A DNA stretch of 64,000 nucleotides from Halodesulfurarchaeum sp. HSR-GB (GCF_031432215.1 NZ_JAVKGN010000001.1:1293421-1357420), one strand, 5' to 3'. Numbered from the stretch's first letter, positions 8,795 to 17,294 are shown. Numbers and translations: made by a program. Notes: generated by a model not told the origin, from the sequence alone.

Positions 8795-9621
8795 GAACTT
8801 CGAAGCTCCGCCTCGCGCTGGGTTGCGTCCCGTGTTTCGGCCTCGATGTCCATGGCGACGACCGCGGGCTTGTACGCGCCGCCGCTGAACAGTTCGTGTT
8901 CCCCCACGCTGGATTCGACGAAGCGAGTGAAGGCTCGCCGGTTGGGCGGAAGCTCGCCATAGTGGATCTCCTCATCGACCAGATCGTAGACCGGAATCCG
9001 CGGCGTCAGTAGCGTGTTCTCGCCGACGACACTCCCCTCGCCGACGACGAACCCGGAGGTCACCCGGGTGCCTGCACCCAGGGACACGTCGTCCTCGATG
9101 ACGACCGGCGTGTCCTCGACGGGTTCCAGCACCCCGCCGATCAGGGTGTTTCCGCCAAGCTTGACGTTCTCGCCGATCTGGGCACACGAACCGACCGTGT
9201 TCGCCGAATCGACCAGCGTGCCGTCGCCGACGTACGCGCCGATGTTGACGAAACTGGGGCTCATCAGGATCGCGTCGCTGCCGACGTAGGCCCCTCGGCG
9301 GATCGTGGTGCCGTTGGGCGTGTTTCGGGTGCCGCGCTCGCCCAGATCAGCGGTTTCCCGAAGGCCCAGCACGTCGTGGTAGGTCACGTCGCCGTAGGTC
9401 CGGGGCTCGATCTCCCGGAGTGAGAAGTTGAGCAGAATTCCGGTCTTGACCCACTCGACGGCTTCCCATCCGTCGGTTCGGGGCTCGGCGGCGCGAATAT
9501 CGCCCGCTTCGAGGGCGGCGAGGAACTCCGCGAGTACCTCGCGTTCGGCTGTGCCCGGTTCCGTCAACTCGCCCGAATCGTAGCGATGCTTGAGGTCGGT
9601 GATGTCGGCTTCCAGCGTCAT
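8791..9621 (-). CDS. dapD: Tetrahydrodipicolinate N-succinyltransferase
   Basis: Transfers succinyl from succinyl-CoA to tetrahydrodipicolinate, committing lysine synthesis to the succinylase route. The 276-residue protein has a helical N-terminal domain (~1-100) and a left-handed beta-helix of hexapeptide repeats (~105-215), seen as 'GAYVGSDAILMSPSFVNIGA' and 'IGENVKLGGNTLIGGV'. ATG 9621 overlaps the dapB stop as ATGA. The frame is open far upstream, but that extension is antisense to nothing recognisable and is Arg/Pro-rich, unlike this acidic protein. Confidence 0.93.
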   Translation of the reverse strand: MTLEADITDLKHRYDSGELTEPGTAEREVLAEFLAALEAGDIRAAEPRTDGWEAVEWVKTGILLNFSLREIEPRTYGDVTYHDVLGLRETADLGERGTRNTPNGTTIRRGAYVGSDAILMSPSFVNIGAYVGDGTLVDSANTVGSCAQIGENVKLGGNTLIGGVLEPVEDTPVVIEDDVSLGAGTRVTSGFVVGEGSVVGENTLLTPRIPVYDLVDEEIHYGELPPNRRAFTRFVESSVGEHELFSGGAYKPAVVAMDIEAETRDATQREAELRSS

Positions 9622-10400
9622 TGATCGGTCTCGCTCAGTTTCGCTGCGATCGCTGCAAATCGGTAGAATCCCGGTTCCTGGTCGACAAGCCAGCTCGCGG
9701 CGTCGAGGGCTCCCTCTGCGAAGACCGAGCGTGAGCCGGCCCGGTGGGTAAGCGAGAGGGTCTCCCGGTTGCCCGCGAGCAGTACCTCGTGTTCGCCAGT
9801 GATGTCGCCGGCTCGGCGAGCGTGAACGCCGATCTCGCCGGCTTCCCGCGGGGCCTCGCCCTCGCGACCGTGCACCCGCGCTGCGGGCCCGCCCCGGGCC
9901 TCGTCGATCCGGTCGAGGATCAGCGAGGCGGTCCCGGAGGGAGCATCGCGCTTGCCGTTGTGGTGGGTCTCGGTCAGTTCGATGTCGTACTCCGAGAGTG
10001 ACTCCACGGCCGCCGTCACGGCGTCGATCAGGGCCTGGATCCCGCGGGCGAAGTTCGCGCCCAGCAGGACCGGCGTCTCCTCGCCGGCGGCTTCGAGGGC
10101 GGCCCGCTGCTCGTCGTCGAACCCAGTCGTGCCAGTCACGATGGGGACGCCGGCGTCGGCCGCCAGGGTGACGTACTCGACAGCACTCTCCGGGCCCGTG
10201 AAGTCGATGATTACGTCGGGTTCGGTCTCGGTGAGTAGCGTCTCGAACCGCCGGGCTGGCTCCACGTTCTCCAGCTGTGGGTCGGCGTCCCGGTTCACGG
10301 CGAAGGCGACGGTGAGCCCGCGCTCCTCGGCTGCGTCCCGGACTGCCTGGCCCATCCGGCCGGTCGCGCCGGTGACCCCGATTCGGAGGCCCTCGCTCAT
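9618..10400 (-). CDS. dapB: 4-hydroxy-tetrahydrodipicolinate reductase
   Basis: Reduces hydroxy-tetrahydrodipicolinate with NAD(P)H. The 260-residue protein has the N-terminal nucleotide-binding loop 'GVTGATGRMG' (8-17) and the catalytic region 'ETHHNGKRDAPSGTA' (144-158) with the His-His pair and Lys150. It is the second gene of the lysine operon and overlaps both neighbours by four bases. Confidence 0.95.
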   Translation of the reverse strand: MSEGLRIGVTGATGRMGQAVRDAAEERGLTVAFAVNRDADPQLENVEPARRFETLLTETEPDVIIDFTGPESAVEYVTLAADAGVPIVTGTTGFDDEQRAALEAAGEETPVLLGANFARGIQALIDAVTAAVESLSEYDIELTETHHNGKRDAPSGTASLILDRIDEARGGPAARVHGREGEAPREAGEIGVHARRAGDITGEHEVLLAGNRETLSLTHRAGSRSVFAEGALDAASWLVDQEPGFYRFAAIAAKLSETDQ

Positions 10401-11287
10401 TCGGCTCCCTCCGCGAGGTCCGCGAGGACCGCTTCGAGCTCACGGCGGTTCTCCGGGCTGATCGTCGAGAGCGGGGAGCGAAGGCGACCCGTGCCGTGCC
10501 CCCGGATCTCCATTGCGGCCTTGACCGGGATCGGGTTCGTCTCGGCGAAGAGGGCCTCGACCAGCGGGGCGAGTTCCCGGTGCACCTCGCGAGCCTGTTC
10601 GTAGTCGCCCTCGAGCGCGCTGTGAACCAGTTCGACGGTGCGCTCGGGTTCGACGTTCGCGGCGACGGAGATGACCCCAGTCCCGCCGACCGAAATGATC
10701 GGGAGGGTCAGGCCGTCGTCACCGGAGAGGACCGAGAACTCCTCGGTGGCCGTGCGCCGGGCGACCTCGCTGACTCGGCCGAGATCGCCACTCGCGGCCT
10801 TGTAGCCCACGATGTTCTCGTGGCTCGCCAGGTTCACTGCCGTCTCGACGGCGATGTTTCGGCCCGTTCGCGAGGGGACGTTGTAGATGATCTGTGGCAG
10901 GTCGACCTCGTCCGCGATCGCGCGGTAGTGGGCCTCCATTCCGGCGGGTTCGGGCTTGTTGTAGTACGGCGAGATGAGCAGGAGCCCGTCCGCACCGGCT
11001 TCCTCCGCCCCGCGAGAGAGGACGAGGGCCTCGTGGGTTGCGTTACTTCCCGCTCCGGCGATCACGGGCACATCGACTGCTTCGACGACTGTCTCGACGA
11101 CGTCGACGTGTTCCTGGTGGGTCAGCGTGGCGCTCTCGCCGGTCGAGCCCACTGGTACGACGCCGTCGACGCCGGCTGCTTCGAGCCGGGTCGCGTTCGC
11201 CGCGAGTCGATCGTGGTCGATACTCCCGTCTTCGAGAAACGGCGTCGTCATTGCCGGGTAAACGCCGGTCGTGAGATCGTGTGTCAT
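10397..11287 (-). CDS. dapA: 4-hydroxy-tetrahydrodipicolinate synthase
   Basis: Condenses pyruvate with aspartate semialdehyde, the first committed step to lysine. The 296-residue TIM-barrel protein has 'GSTGE' (47-51), Tyr135 in 'IIYNVPSRTG' and the Schiff-base Lys163 in 'NIVGYKAASGD'. It heads the operon dapA-dapB-dapD-lysA-dapF-dapE. A TATA-like element about 29 nt upstream suggests a leaderless start. DapC (the aminotransferase), aspartate kinase and Asd are not in the window. Confidence 0.95.
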   Translation of the reverse strand: MTHDLTTGVYPAMTTPFLEDGSIDHDRLAANATRLEAAGVDGVVPVGSTGESATLTHQEHVDVVETVVEAVDVPVIAGAGSNATHEALVLSRGAEEAGADGLLLISPYYNKPEPAGMEAHYRAIADEVDLPQIIYNVPSRTGRNIAVETAVNLASHENIVGYKAASGDLGRVSEVARRTATEEFSVLSGDDGLTLPIISVGGTGVISVAANVEPERTVELVHSALEGDYEQAREVHRELAPLVEALFAETNPIPVKAAMEIRGHGTGRLRSPLSTISPENRRELEAVLADLAEGAE

Positions 11288-11310
11288 TGGTGGTCGGTTG
11301 GTGGGTGGGG

Positions 11311-11320
11311 TGTTTCATTA
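11311..11320 (-). promoter_or_regulatory. TATA-like element of the dap operon
   Basis: Reads TAATGAAACA on the minus strand, about 29 nt before the dapA ATG at 11287. It is the only good candidate promoter for the six-gene operon. Confidence 0.45.
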
Positions 11321-11550
11321 GTGTGCTGATACGGGCGAGTGATGGGTGCGTCCAGTTAGCTGCTGGTCGCAGGATGGGAAACGGCCCGAAACGGGGTCCG
11401 AACCCGCAACGAGCCATGTGATCACTGCCCACGTTTCAGAACAGGTCGAAACTCGCCTCCTGGCCCGTCGTGACCGCCGGTGGAAGCGAGTATCATGCTC
11501 GAAGGCTGACCGTCCAGGGTTAAAGCTGTTTTGGGCTCCCGGGCCGCCCG
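11321..11550. other. Intergenic region between dapA and the phosphoesterase gene
   Basis: A 296-bp gap (11288-11583) holds the two divergent promoters. In the middle there are small hairpin-forming stretches (CCCGAAACGGG near 11380 and GGGTCCGAACCC near 11392). No tRNA or convincing small gene was found. The minus-strand sequence near 11391-11407 resembles a tRNA T-arm but has no matching acceptor or D arm. Confidence 0.4.
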
Positions 11551-11560
11551 GTTTTTCAAC
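11551..11560 (+). promoter_or_regulatory. TATA-like element of the phosphoesterase gene
   Basis: GTTTTTCAAC is centred about 28 nt before the ATG at 11584. Confidence 0.5.
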
Positions 11561-11583
11561 GGGGCGCTCGAACGGGGAATCGA

Positions 11584-12243
11584 ATGCTCGTCTTGGGGGA
11601 CGCCCACGCGAATACACCCGACCGCCGTGCAGCCCTGATGCGCGCCTATCGGGCCGCAGACCCGGACGTCGCCCTCCAGCTCGGGGACCTCTTTTACTAC
11701 GACCTGCCGGTCGAGACCTACTTCATCGCGGGCAACAACGAGGACTTCGACGTGATCGACGCGCTGCGACACGGCCGGGTCCGGAGTCGGAATACCAGAA
11801 ACGTCCGACTGCTCGACAGCCGCGCCGTCGAACTCGAAGGCCTCCGGATCGGCGGGCTCTCTGGCAATTTCGCACCCACCCAGTACGAGAAGCCCCGATC
11901 CGCGCTTCGTGGCGACCGGCGGCGACACTTCGTCCGGGCCGACGTGGAAGCCCTCAAACGGGTGGGCTCGGTCGACGTGCTGCTCACCCACGAGGCCCCA
12001 CACGGGACTGACGTCGACGAGGAGTACACCGTCGGGTGCCGGCCGGTCGACGAACTCATTTCGGCACTCTCGCCCGATCTCTGTTTGACTGGACACCACC
12101 ATCAGCACACCGAGACGACTTTCGGTGACACACGGGTGATCACCACCGCGCCGGCCTGGGAGTCCTACTACGAACTGGACCCGGACACGCTCGCTGTGGC
12201 CCGTCACGAGACACCCGGCCCGGACGAGGAAGCGGAGGTTTAA
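11584..12243 (+). CDS. Calcineurin-like metallophosphoesterase
   Basis: A 219-residue cytoplasmic metallophosphoesterase. It has the ordered metal-binding motifs of the fold: 'GDAHAN' (Asp6, His8), 'LQLGDLF', 'IAGNNED', a single His in 'LLTHEAPHG' and 'LTGHHHQHTE'. The substrate is unknown; small archaeal members have been linked to nucleotide or RNA phosphodiesters. The TAA stop is part of the TATA-like element of the next gene, and both genes may be transcribed independently. Confidence 0.88.
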   Translation: MLVLGDAHANTPDRRAALMRAYRAADPDVALQLGDLFYYDLPVETYFIAGNNEDFDVIDALRHGRVRSRNTRNVRLLDSRAVELEGLRIGGLSGNFAPTQYEKPRSALRGDRRRHFVRADVEALKRVGSVDVLLTHEAPHGTDVDEEYTVGCRPVDELISALSPDLCLTGHHHQHTETTFGDTRVITTAPAWESYYELDPDTLAVARHETPGPDEEAEV

Positions 12244-12244
12244 C
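12237..12244 (+). promoter_or_regulatory. TATA-like element overlapping a stop codon
   Basis: GGTTTAAC is centred about 27 nt before the ATG at 12268. It contains the TAA stop (12241-12243) of the upstream phosphoesterase gene. Confidence 0.5.
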
Positions 12245-12267
12245 ATCGCCCGGGAAGACGACAGGGT

Positions 12268-12765
12268 ATGACCTCGATCCATCCCGGGCAGCGCGTCGCG
12301 GTCCTTGCCGACGCGCAGAACCTCTATCACTCCGCACAGAGTCTTCACTCCCGGAACATCGATTACTCGAAGCTCCTCTCGAAGGCCGTGCAGAACCGCG
12401 AACTCACACGGGCCATCGCCTATGTCATACGAGCCGACTCCCCCGAGGAGGAGAGCTTCTTCGAGGCGCTTGACGACATCGGCTTCGAGACCAAGATCAA
12501 GGACATCAAGACCTTCCAGGACGGCTCGAAGAAGGCTGACTGGGACGTGGGCATGAGCCTGGACGCGGTGACCCTGGCCGATCACGTCGACACGGTCGTG
12601 CTCTGTACGGGCGATGGCGATTTCTCCCGGCTGGTCTCCCATCTCCGGCACGAGGGGGTCCGCGTGGAGGTCATGGCCTTCGAGAGTTCGACCGCCGAGG
12701 AACTCAGGGCGGCCGCCGACACGTTCATCGATCTGGGAGATCGGATCGAAACGTTTCTGCTTTGA
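12268..12765 (+). CDS. NYN-domain (LabA/DUF88-like) putative ribonuclease
   Basis: A 165-residue protein of the NYN branch of the PIN-like nuclease fold. Acidic residues in the expected places are Asp15 in 'LADAQNLYH', the aspartates of 'ADWDVGMSLDA' (~92-100) and 'CTGDGDFSRLV' (~112). These normally bind a divalent metal and cut RNA. Archaeal members are uncharacterised. The promoter overlaps the upstream stop codon; the next gene (uspA-like) has its own TATA element. Confidence 0.85.
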   Translation: MTSIHPGQRVAVLADAQNLYHSAQSLHSRNIDYSKLLSKAVQNRELTRAIAYVIRADSPEEESFFEALDDIGFETKIKDIKTFQDGSKKADWDVGMSLDAVTLADHVDTVVLCTGDGDFSRLVSHLRHEGVRVEVMAFESSTAEELRAAADTFIDLGDRIETFLL

Positions 12766-12779
12766 AGGGATTCGGACGG

Positions 12780-12786
12780 TTTTAAC
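12780..12786 (+). promoter_or_regulatory. TATA-like element of the UspA-APC operon
   Basis: TTTTAAC is centred 28 nt before the ATG at 12811. Confidence 0.5.
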
Positions 12787-12810
12787 TGCGGGGTCACAAT
12801 AGAGACGGGT

Positions 12811-13239
12811 ATGAACGAGACGCCCACCGACCGGAAACGGGACCTCCTCGGGCGCGTGCTGGTCCCGGTCGCAAACGTGGACGACGCCGAGAGAACGGCT
12901 CGAATCCTCGCAACCTACGATCCGGGCGAGATCGTCGTGCTTCACGTCGTCGAGAAGGGCGAAGGAGTGCCGGACAAGACGCCGGTCGAGCAATCCGAAG
13001 AGATCGCGGCGGAGAGTTTCGCCGTCGTGCGCGAACACTTCCCGGATGCCGAGACCGAGACGGCGTACGCCCGGGACGTGGTGGGCGCGATAATCGAAAC
13101 GGCCGGGGCCGTCGAGGCGACCTCGATCGTCTACCGCCCGCGCTCGGGCGGTCGGCTGATGCATTTTCTCTCCGGTGATCTCTCGCTCAAGCTACTCACG
13201 CGGGCTGACCGGCCGGTCGTCTCTCTCCCCGAAGCATGA
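12811..13239 (+). CDS. Universal stress protein (UspA) family protein
   Basis: A 142-residue single UspA domain: strand 'RVLVPVANVDDAERTARI', central 'EIVVLHVVEKGEGVPDKTP' and the C-terminal 'RSGGRLMHFLSGDLSLKLLTRADRPVVSLP'. The canonical ATP-binding G-2x-G-9x-GS motif is not clear, so nucleotide binding is uncertain. The stop overlaps the start of the following APC transporter gene as ATGA, so it is probably a cytoplasmic regulator of that transporter. Confidence 0.85.
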   Translation: MNETPTDRKRDLLGRVLVPVANVDDAERTARILATYDPGEIVVLHVVEKGEGVPDKTPVEQSEEIAAESFAVVREHFPDAETETAYARDVVGAIIETAGAVEATSIVYRPRSGGRLMHFLSGDLSLKLLTRADRPVVSLPEA

Positions 13240-15500
13240 CCGAGGAAGAACTCGCGAAAGACCTGGGCCTGATCTCGGCGATGACCATCGGGATCGGGAC
13301 CATGATCGGGGCCGGGATCTTCGTGCTCCCCGGTGTTGCGGCCCACGCGGCCGGGCCAGTCGTGGTGCTCTCCTTCGTCGTCGGGGGCGTGATCGCGATG
13401 GTGAATGCGCTCTCGATCTCCGAACTCGGGACGGCCATGCCCAAGGCGGGCGGCGGGTATTACTACATCAACAAGGCACTCGGGCCACTGTTCGGCTCGA
13501 TCGCCGGCATGGGTGACTGGATGGGGCTTGCCTTTGCCTCGGCCTTTTACTCGATCGGGTTCGGTCAGTATCTCGCGGTCTTCGTTTCGCTCCCGGAATT
13601 CGGTTTTCTCAACCAGATTCAGGTCGGAGCGCTGGTCGCGGGGCTCGTCTTCGTCGGAGTCAACTACATCGGTGCGAAGGAGACCGGCGGGGTCCAGACG
13701 GTCATCGTCTTTCTGCTCCTTGGCATCCTCACGCTGTTTTCGATTGCCGGCTTCTTCTCCTTTGACTACGCCACGCTCATCAGCGAGGGTGGTCTGGCTC
13801 CCTTCGGATTCGGACAGATCCTTCCGGGGACGGCGCTCGTCTTCGTTTCCTTCCTGGGCTATGCGAAGATCGCGACGGTTGGCGAGGAACTCCGCAATCC
13901 AGGGCGCAACCTCCCGATCGCGCTCATCGGAAGCGTGGCCATCGTGACGGTCATCTATGCGATCGTCGTCTCGATCATGCTCGGTGTGGTTCCGTGGCCC
14001 GATCTCAGCACGGACGCGCCGGTCGCCCAAGCGGCCGAGGTGGCCTTTCCCTCCGCTATCGGGCCGATAACCGGGGTCGCGGGTGCCGCGGCCGCGGTGA
14101 TGACCGTCGGCGCCCTTCTGGCGACGGCTTCCTCGGCCAACGCCTCGATTCTCGCCTCCGCGCGGATCAACTTCGCGATGGGTCGTGACAAGATCGTCAC
14201 GGACTGGCTCAACGAAGTCCATCCGAACTTCTCGACGCCCTACCGGTCAATTCTGGTCACGGGCCTGCTTATCGTGGTGTTCATCGCGCTTCTGGGCCGG
14301 GAAATCGAAATACTCGCGAAGGCCGCGAGTGTGCTCCATCTCATCGTCTATGCCCTGATGAACGTGGCCCTGATCGTCTTCCGGGAGGCAGAAACGCCGG
14401 AGTACGACCCGGACTTCACAGTCCCGTTTTATCCGTACACTCCCATCCTTGGAACCGTTCTCTCCCTGGGGCTCGTCGCCTTCATGGACAATTACGAGAT
14501 CGCGCTGGCCGGGGCCTTCGTGGCCGGCGCGGTGATCTGGTACTTCCTCTACGCGCGGGACAACACGACCCAGGAGGGCGTACTCTCGGACTTCATCGCG
14601 TCCCGGGAGGAGCAGTTCCCCGACCAGGTCGTTGATGCCGCAAACGCCGTGGCCCCGAACGGGGACGAAGGGCCGACGATCATGGTACCGGTCATGAACC
14701 CTCGGACGGAGACCGCACTCATCACCCTGGCGAGCATCCTCGCCCGCCAGCAGGGCGGTCGCGTGCTTGCGACACACATCGTCACCGTCCCGGACCAGAC
14801 ATCGTTGCAAGCCGCAGCGCGCAATCGAGAACAGATCGACGCACGCTCCTCGGAGCTTCTTTCGGCGGCGACCGAGGACGCGGCACAGTTCGGGGTTCCG
14901 ATCGAGACTCGGACGATCCTCTCTCACCGGGGCCTCGAAGAGGTCTTCGACGCCGCGAGAGACCACGACGCCGATACGGTCGTCATGGGTTATGGCGGGG
15001 CTCGCTTCGCTGGTGGTCGCGCCGAGCGGGCACTCGACGAGTTGACACACGACCTGCCCTGTGACTTCCTGGTCCTCGACGCGGAGGAGTTCGATCCCGC
15101 GACGGTCTTGCTCCCCACGACGGGTGGCCGGTCCTCTGAGCTTTCCGCCGACGTGGCCCGGGCACTCCAGGCGGCAGTCGATTCCTCGATCTCGTTGCTC
15201 CACGTGGTCGACGCGGGCGAGGAGACCGCCGGCGAGAAGTTCCTCACGGAGTGGGCCACCGAAAACGATCTCACCGACGCCGAACAGATCGTGGAGACGG
15301 GGTCCCCGTCGTCGGTCATCGCCCGTCTCGGCGGCGAGTACGACCTGGTCGTCCTGGGAGCGACCGAGCGGGGCCTGCTCTCCCGGGTGATACAGGGCTC
15401 GCCGGCGCTGCGGAGTCTCGAATCGCTCGACGTGCCAGTACTACTGGCCGAACGGCCGTCCTCCCGTTCGCTCTGGAGTCGGCTGTTCCGGCGGACGTGA
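13236..15500 (+). CDS. APC-superfamily amino acid transporter with two C-terminal UspA domains
   Basis: A 754-residue fusion. Residues ~1-445 are an APC permease with about 12 membrane segments, beginning 'LGLISAMTIGIGTMIGAGIFVLPGV', the substrate-binding glycine region of helix 1. Residues ~480-610 and ~620-740 are two UspA-like domains ('TIMVPVMNPRTETALITLASI' and 'ATVLLPTTGGRSSEL...VSLLHVVDAGEET'), expected in the cytoplasm. With the coupled upstream UspA gene the operon encodes three Usp modules per permease. Substrate is probably a (cationic) amino acid but is not fixed by sequence. Confidence 0.88.
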   Translation: MTEEELAKDLGLISAMTIGIGTMIGAGIFVLPGVAAHAAGPVVVLSFVVGGVIAMVNALSISELGTAMPKAGGGYYYINKALGPLFGSIAGMGDWMGLAFASAFYSIGFGQYLAVFVSLPEFGFLNQIQVGALVAGLVFVGVNYIGAKETGGVQTVIVFLLLGILTLFSIAGFFSFDYATLISEGGLAPFGFGQILPGTALVFVSFLGYAKIATVGEELRNPGRNLPIALIGSVAIVTVIYAIVVSIMLGVVPWPDLSTDAPVAQAAEVAFPSAIGPITGVAGAAAAVMTVGALLATASSANASILASARINFAMGRDKIVTDWLNEVHPNFSTPYRSILVTGLLIVVFIALLGREIEILAKAASVLHLIVYALMNVALIVFREAETPEYDPDFTVPFYPYTPILGTVLSLGLVAFMDNYEIALAGAFVAGAVIWYFLYARDNTTQEGVLSDFIASREEQFPDQVVDAANAVAPNGDEGPTIMVPVMNPRTETALITLASILARQQGGRVLATHIVTVPDQTSLQAAARNREQIDARSSELLSAATEDAAQFGVPIETRTILSHRGLEEVFDAARDHDADTVVMGYGGARFAGGRAERALDELTHDLPCDFLVLDAEEFDPATVLLPTTGGRSSELSADVARALQAAVDSSISLLHVVDAGEETAGEKFLTEWATENDLTDAEQIVETGSPSSVIARLGGEYDLVVLGATERGLLSRVIQGSPALRSLESLDVPVLLAERPSSRSLWSRLFRRT

Positions 15501-15537
15501 ACGAAGCCGCTAAACCGCTCCCGACCCCAGGACGGCC

Positions 15538-15996
15538 ATGCACTCGGCGGCACAACTTCGCACCGTAGCCGACTACCAGTTCGGGGCTGGGGCCGGGCAG
15601 GCGCTTTTTCCACCCGACGTGGACCGGACGATCCAGCGCTCCGCATCCGGTCGCCCGCGCCAGGTCATCCAGGACGGCGACCGGCTGGTGAGTCTGGGTA
15701 CTGATGGCCGCTTCACGCTCGGTCTGGCCGGTGGGCAGGCTCTCCAGGCAGCGCTGGATCCTCCGGCGTATCGGGTCGTCGTGGGTGACGAGAGCGAGCC
15801 GTTCGTCAGGGACGGAAAGAACGTCTTCGCGAAGTTCGTCCAGTCGGTCGATCCGACGGTGCGTGCGGGCGACGAGGTACTAATCGAACACGAACGCGGC
15901 GAACTCATCGCGGTTGGCCGGGCCGAACTCGACGCGTCGGCGATGCTCGACTTCGAGACGGGCATGGCCGTGCTCGTCCGCGAGGGCGCTCGCTGA
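15538..15996 (+). CDS. PUA-domain protein of unknown function
   Basis: A 152-residue protein. The C-terminal ~75 residues form a PUA RNA-binding domain ('[58 protein letters not shown]'), like the one at the end of archaeosine tRNA-guanine transglycosylase. The N-terminal half is a small alpha/beta part with no motif I recognise. The next genes are nac and trmI, so an RNA-related role is likely. GCTAAACC (15509-15516) is a TATA-like element about 26 nt before the ATG. Confidence 0.8.
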   Translation: MHSAAQLRTVADYQFGAGAGQALFPPDVDRTIQRSASGRPRQVIQDGDRLVSLGTDGRFTLGLAGGQALQAALDPPAYRVVVGDESEPFVRDGKNVFAKFVQSVDPTVRAGDEVLIEHERGELIAVGRAELDASAMLDFETGMAVLVREGAR

Positions 15997-16012
15997 GTGT
16001 CCCAAACGCCAC

Positions 16013-16020
16013 GCTTTTCT
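16013..16020 (+). promoter_or_regulatory. TATA-like element of the nac-trmI operon
   Basis: GCTTTTCT is centred about 27 nt before the nac ATG at 16043, just after the PUA gene stop. Confidence 0.45.
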
Positions 16021-16042
16021 CCCCGGCTTCCAACCCTCGGGT

Positions 16043-16414
16043 ATGTTCGGAGGCGGCGGCATGAACCCGCGCAAGATGGAACAGCTCATGGACCAGATGG
16101 GGATCGACCTCGACGAACTCGACGCCGTCGAGGCCACGATCACCCTCGAAGACGGGACCAAACTCCACTTCGACGAGCCCGAGGTCACCCGCATGGACGC
16201 CCAGGGCCAGGAGACCTACCAGGTCGTCGGCGAACCAGCGGAACACGAGGCGGAGTCCGAGGAGAGCGAGTCCCCGGCCGAGTCCGGGACTGGGATTCCC
16301 GAGGCCGACGTCGAGATCGTTGCCGAGCGGGCCGGGGTTCCGACGGAGACAGCCCGACAGGCCCTCGAAGCGGCGGATGGCGACCTCGCGGCGGCCATCG
16401 ACGACCTCGAGTGA
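16043..16414 (+). CDS. nac: Archaeal nascent polypeptide-associated complex (alpha-NAC homologue)
   Basis: A 123-residue ribosome-associated chaperone for emerging polypeptides; archaeal NAC works as a homodimer. It begins '[21 protein letters not shown]' and has the NAC beta-barrel core (~25-75), an acidic Ser/Glu linker (~75-85) and a C-terminal UBA domain ('[34 protein letters not shown]'). The TGA overlaps the GTG start of trmI. Confidence 0.92.
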   Translation: MFGGGGMNPRKMEQLMDQMGIDLDELDAVEATITLEDGTKLHFDEPEVTRMDAQGQETYQVVGEPAEHEAESEESESPAESGTGIPEADVEIVAERAGVPTETARQALEAADGDLAAAIDDLE

Positions 16415-17130
16415 TTCTCCTCGTCCGCGGCGACCGGGAGTTTCTGGTCGAACCGGGTGCGGAACTCCACACCGATCTGGGGGTCGTGCACGTCCCCGAG
16501 GACGTCGAACCCGGTCAGCAGGTCGAGAGCCATCTGGGTGAGGCCTTCGGGGTCCGGGCCCTGCGGGGACCGGACCTGTTCAACCACCTGGAACGGACCG
16601 GCGCGCCGATGATGCCCAAGGACATCGGCCTCCTGGTCGGGCACACAGGCGTCGCGGCCGGCGACCGGGTGCTCGACGCCGGCACCGGGACAGGCGTGCT
16701 CGCGGCCTATCTCGGTCGGATGGGGGCCGCGGTGACGACCTACGAGCGTGACCCCGACTTTGCCGAGGTGGCCCGCGAGAACATGAAACTGGCTGGGGTG
16801 GCCGAGACCGTCGAGGTTCGGACCGGCGACCTGACCGAGGCGCTTGGGGACCTGGCTGACTTCGACGTGCTCACACTCGACACGGAAGACGCACCGACCG
16901 TCGTCGCTCGGGCACCCGATCTGCTCGTCTCCGGCGGTTTCCTGGCCGTCTACTCGCCGTTCATCGAGGCCGCTCGCGAGGTCGAACACACGGCTCGCGA
17001 AGCGGGTCTCGGGGACATCGAGACGACCGAGACCATCCAGCGGCGGATGGACTTCGACGACCGTGGGTCCCGTCCCTCCACGAAGGGCGTCGGTCACACG
17101 GGCTATCTGACCTTCGCACGGATGGTGTAA
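16411..17130 (+). CDS. trmI: tRNA (adenine-N1)-methyltransferase TrmI
   Basis: Class I SAM-dependent methyltransferase expected to make m1A57/m1A58 in the tRNA T-loop. The 239-residue protein has a small N-terminal beta domain (~1-75), the SAM loop '[15 protein letters not shown]' (~89-103), the acidic '[16 protein letters not shown]' and '[11 protein letters not shown]' in place of the usual catalytic D-x-P, and '[17 protein letters not shown]'. The start is GTG 16411, which overlaps the nac TGA as GTGA. Confidence 0.88.
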   Translation: MILLVRGDREFLVEPGAELHTDLGVVHVPEDVEPGQQVESHLGEAFGVRALRGPDLFNHLERTGAPMMPKDIGLLVGHTGVAAGDRVLDAGTGTGVLAAYLGRMGAAVTTYERDPDFAEVARENMKLAGVAETVEVRTGDLTEALGDLADFDVLTLDTEDAPTVVARAPDLLVSGGFLAVYSPFIEAAREVEHTAREAGLGDIETTETIQRRMDFDDRGSRPSTKGVGHTGYLTFARMV

Positions 17131-17189
17131 CGGAGGCGGTGGCACGTCCCCCACAAGTGGGCCGGCTTATTTCCACTATGGTCTGGTGG

Positions 17190-17294
17190 CTGTTCCCATG
17201 ACAATTGAGGCTGGGTGAGAGAAGTAGCATCCGCGAGAGCGGGTTCGAAGAACCCGCTCGAAGCGGTTCTCCACGCCTTCGGCGTGGCTTTTTT
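17190..17294 (+). ncRNA. Candidate small RNA with two hairpins and a T-run
   Basis: No protein gene fits between trmI and the TFS gene. A TATA-like GGCTTATTTCC (17164-17173) predicts a transcript start near 17195. The next ~100 nt contain a perfect 10-bp stem (17237-17246 with 17250-17259, loop GAA), an alternative partner for its second arm (17261-17268), and a GC hairpin followed by CTTTTTT (to 17294). This could be a small RNA or simply the structured 3' end of trmI. Confidence 0.3.
17271..17294 (+). terminator. Intrinsic-type terminator downstream of trmI
   Basis: CCACGCC-TTC-GGCGTGG forms a 7-bp stem (17271-17287) followed directly by CTTTTTT. It could end trmI transcripts or the candidate small RNA. 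Confidence 0.6.

Noticed and set aside
11385-11410. tRNA T-arm-like sequence on the minus strand (GCGGG TTCGGAC CCCGT)
   Set aside because: No matching acceptor, D arm or anticodon arm is found, and the loop lacks the conserved A58.
11422-13164. 580-codon open frame on the minus strand opposite the phosphoesterase, NYN and UspA genes
   Set aside because: It is Arg/His/Gly/Val-rich with no family motif and lies antisense to three convincing genes. GC-rich haloarchaeal DNA leaves long open frames opposite real genes.
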